Shown here: piece after piece, positions 61,401-64,000 of the stretch
Numbering within the stretch: position 1 is the first letter of the stretch
Layout of the letters: every line of letters begins with the position of its first letter
From: Erythrobacteraceae bacterium CFH 75059
Lineage (GTDB): Bacteria > Pseudomonadota > Alphaproteobacteria > Sphingomonadales > Sphingomonadaceae
Direction: 5' to 3'
DNA length: 64,000 nucleotides
NCBI GenBank assembly: GCA_004331795.1
Contig: SJSR01000002.1
Span: forward strand, 620,001 to 684,000
Notes under the pieces: generated by a model
What the model was told of the DNA's origin: nothing
Database searches by the model: none
The model's input: the letters and a program-made list of their open reading frames with translations, nothing else
Translations under genes and position numbers: made by a program

Positions 61401-62980
61401 GCGGGCAACCTGTAGTCAGCGTAACGCGCCCGCAGATCCTTCTTGCTGATCTTGCCGGTGGCGGTGTGCGGGATGTCGTCGACCATCTCGATCGCATCGG
61501 GAAGCCACCATTTGGCGACCTTGCCATCGAGATAGGCCAGGATCTCGTCCGGCTGAACGGTTTCGCCATCCTTTGGCACGACGAACAGGACCGGCCGCTC
61601 GTCCCATTTGGGATGCGGCACGCCGATGGCCGCCGCCTCCGCCACCTTCGGATGGCCGACCGCGGCATTCTCCAGCTCGACCGAGCTGATCCATTCCCCG
61701 CCGGACTTGATCACGTCCTTGGTCCTGTCGGTGAGCTGAAGCGTGCCATCCGGATGAAGGATGCCGACATCGCCGGTGTCGAACCATCCATCGGGCGTCA
61801 ACGCGTCCTCCTCTGCCTTGAAGTAACGCCTGATCACCCACGGACCGCGGATCTGCAGCGCACCGGCGGTCTGGCCGTCGCGCGGCAGCACCGTCCGCAT
61901 GTCGCCAAGATCCACCGTGCGCAGTTCGACGCCGAAGGGCGCGCGCCCCTGCATCTGCTTGATGCCGACCTGCTGATCAAAGGTCAGCGAGTCCCAGTCC
62001 GGCGTCTTCGCTCCGGTGGTGCCGATCGGGCTCGTTTCCGTCATGCCCCAAGCATGGGCAACGTTGACACCCTGCCGCATCAGCCGCTCGATCATGAACC
62101 GCGGCGCGGCGGAACCGCCGATGATCGCGTGACGTAAATCCGGCAGCGTGGCGCCGGTTGCATCCATGTGCTGGAACATGCCGAGCCACACGGTCGGTAC
62201 GCCGGCGGAGTGCGTGACCCTTTCCTCCCGCATCAGGTCGCACAGCACCTTGGGCTCATTGACGGCCGAGAACACGAACTTGATCCCCGCCGCCGCACCG
62301 GCCCAGGGTAGGCCCCAGCTCGCCGCGTGGAACATCGGCACCACCGGAAGCATCACCGACTGCGGGTCGGCGTCGAAGATCGCCGGCTGAAGCGCGACAA
62401 GAGCATGGATGACCGTCGAGCGGTGCTCGTACAGAACGCCTTTGGGGTGTCCGGTCGTGCCGCTGGTGTAGCACAGCATGCACGGGTCGCGCTCGTCGAC
62501 CGGCACCCATGCGCCTTCCTCCTCGTCCGCAATCCATTGGTCGAACTCGCCGTCGTCGAGGCAGATGTAGCGCTCGATGCTGGTCCAGCGCGGCTTCATC
62601 TTTTCCACCAGAGGCGCGAAGGCGGCATCGTACAGGAGGATACGATCCTCCGCGTGGTTGGCGATGTATTCGAGCTGATCCTCGAACAGCCGCGGATTGA
62701 TGGTGTGGAGGATGGCGCCAACCCCCGTGACCCCATACCAGCACACAAGGTGGTTGGCGTGGTTCATGGCCAGCGTGGCGACGCGGTCTCCCCTTGCAAC
62801 TCCCGCACGCTTCAAGGCCCGCACCATCTTGCGCGCATCGGTCCTGGTGGATTGCCAGTCCGTGCGGGTGATCCGCCCGTCGGCCCAGCGGGTGACGATC
62901 TCCCGGTTGCCGTGCTCGCGTGCCGCATGGTCGATCAGGTGGGTAACGGAAAAGGTCCAGTCCTGCATGCCGCCAAGCAT
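61397..62980 (-). CDS. Medium/long-chain fatty acid--CoA ligase
   Basis: 527 aa adenylate-forming acyl-CoA synthetase. Motifs: [73 protein letters not shown] and the C-terminal Lys in [15 protein letters not shown]. The [13 protein letters not shown] segment is typical of the AlkK-like fatty acyl-CoA synthetases. ATG 62980 follows GGAG at about 6 nt; another ATG is at 62968. It could feed beta-oxidation, whose electrons enter through ETF-QO encoded nearby. Confidence 0.92.
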   Translation of the reverse strand: MLGGMQDWTFSVTHLIDHAAREHGNREIVTRWADGRITRTDWQSTRTDARKMVRALKRAGVARGDRVATLAMNHANHLVCWYGVTGVGAILHTINPRLFEDQLEYIANHAEDRILLYDAAFAPLVEKMKPRWTSIERYICLDDGEFDQWIADEEEGAWVPVDERDPCMLCYTSGTTGHPKGVLYEHRSTVIHALVALQPAIFDADPQSVMLPVVPMFHAASWGLPWAGAAAGIKFVFSAVNEPKVLCDLMREERVTHSAGVPTVWLGMFQHMDATGATLPDLRHAIIGGSAAPRFMIERLMRQGVNVAHAWGMTETSPIGTTGAKTPDWDSLTFDQQVGIKQMQGRAPFGVELRTVDLGDMRTVLPRDGQTAGALQIRGPWVIRRYFKAEEDALTPDGWFDTGDVGILHPDGTLQLTDRTKDVIKSGGEWISSVELENAAVGHPKVAEAAAIGVPHPKWDERPVLFVVPKDGETVQPDEILAYLDGKVAKWWLPDAIEMVDDIPHTATGKISKKDLRARYADYRLPA

Positions 62981-63048
62981 TCAACTCTCCTCATGTTTTC
63001 CGTCGCAGTCTGGCGCGCCGATCGGGACCGGGCAAGCCTCAGCGTTCT

Positions 63049-64000
63049 TCAAGCGACTAGACGCAGCTTCGCACCGCCGCGGCGCGGGGCAAGCCGCACG
63101 TCTTTCACATCCTGCAACCCGCGCACCTGGTCGAGGACATCGCTGTCGAGCGCGAAGCCGGAGCCGAGCCGCACGGTGACGCACCGCCCCGAGGCGGTCT
63201 GCAACTCGGCAAGCACCTCACCCTGCCCCGCACTCTCCTGCCGGAGAATGGCGGCAAGGCCGTGCAGGGCCGCCTCGGACGCGACCGACAGGGTGAGACG
63301 CATGGGGGTGCGGCCGGAAACCTCGGCCAGCGGGCGCGCGCCCCTGATGGTGCAGCGGGGCGGCTCGTCCGGTCCGGCGCTGTCCAGTTCCACGGTCAGC
63401 AGGAGACAGGTCCCGTCAGCGCTCCACTGCGTGAGCGGATCGACAAGCGTCTCTTCGAAACACGCTGCGCTGAACTGGCCGCTGGCATCCGAAAGGTCGC
63501 AGCGGACGAACTCGGCCCCGCGCTTGGTGCGACCGCGCCGCACTCCCTCGATCATCGCTGCCATCAGCACCGTGCCCGACTGGCCGCCGCTCAGGACCGC
63601 CGCGCTCGACTGCGCACCCTGCGCACGGGCGACGTCGCGGAATGCGTCCACGGGATGGCCCGAGAAGAAGAAGCCGAAGGTCTCCCGTTCGCGGTTCATC
63701 CGCTCGGTCCGGCTCCAGCCATCGCTGCCCTGCAGGCGCAGCTGCGCGGCCTGATGCGGCTCGGCCGCGAACAGCCCGGCCTGCCCGCTCTCGCGCTCGC
63801 GGAAGGCCGCGTCGGCATAGGAGAGCAGCTGATCGGCGTTGCGCAGCAGCAGCGCCCGGTCACCCTCGATGCTGTCGAAGGCTCCGGCGCAGATCAGCGC
63901 CTCGAGCTGACGCGCGTTCAGACTGCCGCGGGGCAGGCGGCGGAAGAAGTCGGCAAGATCACGGAACGGCCCCGCTGCGGTGCGCTCCGCCACGATGGCG
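63049..64000 (-). CDS. dnaE: DNA polymerase III alpha subunit, C-terminal part (partial)
   Basis: The last about 316 codons are present; the gene continues beyond the window edge. The segment begins in the fingers/HhH region (GPFRDLADFFRRLPRGSLNA, RQLEALICAGAFDSIEGDR). It then has the conserved RERETFGFFFSGHPVDAF and the OB-fold RRGRTKRGAEFVRCDLSDAS. The C-terminal domain binds the tau subunit in other bacteria. The end KDVRLAPRRGGAKLRLVA fits DnaE1 rather than the shorter DnaE2, but the missing N-terminus leaves a small doubt. Confidence 0.92.
   Translation of the reverse strand, partial: AIVAERTAAGPFRDLADFFRRLPRGSLNARQLEALICAGAFDSIEGDRALLLRNADQLLSYADAAFRERESGQAGLFAAEPHQAAQLRLQGSDGWSRTERMNRERETFGFFFSGHPVDAFRDVARAQGAQSSAAVLSGGQSGTVLMAAMIEGVRRGRTKRGAEFVRCDLSDASGQFSAACFEETLVDPLTQWSADGTCLLLTVELDSAGPDEPPRCTIRGARPLAEVSGRTPMRLTLSVASEAALHGLAAILRQESAGQGEVLAELQTASGRCVTVRLGSGFALDSDVLDQVRGLQDVKDVRLAPRRGGAKLRLVA

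Noticed and set aside
1-64000. tRNA, rRNA, CRISPR, insertion sequences
   Set aside because: Intergenic gaps are short and none shows a cloverleaf, rRNA segment, regularly spaced repeats, transposase or flanking duplications. A covariance-model scan would settle small RNAs.

Overview
The window is a compact, high-GC stretch of chromosome, almost certainly from an alphaproteobacterium of the order Sphingomonadales. The family content points there: a complete 14-subunit nuo operon followed by birA, coaX, rnj and a DUF1467 gene; the order prfB, mrcA, amidase divergent from RNase E; an RNase E ending in a GWW motif of the kind that binds PNPase in Caulobacter; exosortase-A-associated ligase, ACP and decarboxylase genes; and a small uracil-DNA-glycosylase-like gene beside ETF-QO. 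These assignments come from reading protein sequences, not from database searches. I found no rRNA, tRNA, insertion sequence, prophage or CRISPR array; the segment looks like core genome with a few lineage-specific cassettes. Layout: 1-1493 (+) is the end of gltX overlapping citrate synthase gltA. 1521-5333 (-) is a four-gene cassette: a histidine-kinase-like protein with no phosphoacceptor His, a helical protein, a multi-span membrane protein and an Hpt-like protein that also lacks its His. Divergent from it, 5403-8045 (+) encodes a two-span membrane protein with an about 700-residue coiled coil. 8075-28881 (-) is about 21 kb on one strand: an aldehyde dehydrogenase gene, then nuoA-N, then birA, coaX, rnj and DUF1467, with many 1-8 nt overlaps. 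Three extra genes sit inside the nuo operon: an exported Cys-containing protein between nuoF and nuoG, and membrane microproteins on either side of nuoE. 28975-30651 (+) holds a thiolase and a small lipoprotein. 30710-39641 (-) holds an SH3 protein, UV endonuclease uvsE, a nitronate monooxygenase, a lipobox-bearing methyltransferase, release factor 2, PBP1A and a cell-wall amidase. 40054-48323 (+) holds RNase E, a nucleotidyltransferase, two ATP-grasp enzymes, sdhB, a hotdog thioesterase and zapE. 48334-51562 is an exosortase-associated amino-acid decarboxylase and acyl-AMP ligase, divergent from their ACP. 51559-56636 (-) is etfD-ispE-nnr-rlmD. 56714-60904 (+) holds the UDG-like protein, a lytic transglycosylase, a radical SAM protein behind a LexA-type box, and a lipoprotein. 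60921-64000 (-) holds the end of dnaE, an acyl-CoA ligase and a lipoprotein. Functionally the window links central energy metabolism (citrate synthase, SdhB, complex I, ETF-QO, thiolase) with RNA decay (RNase J, RNase E), peptidoglycan growth and turnover (PBP1A, amidase, Slt), cofactor supply (CoaX, BirA, Nnr) and UV/DNA repair (UvsE, radical SAM, UDG-like). The most plausible undescribed systems are the His-less pseudo-phosphorelay cassette at 1.5-8 kb and the nucleotidyltransferase plus double ATP-grasp operon at 42.8-45.9 kb. The nuo-embedded small genes and the orphan exosortase-associated trio are further leads.
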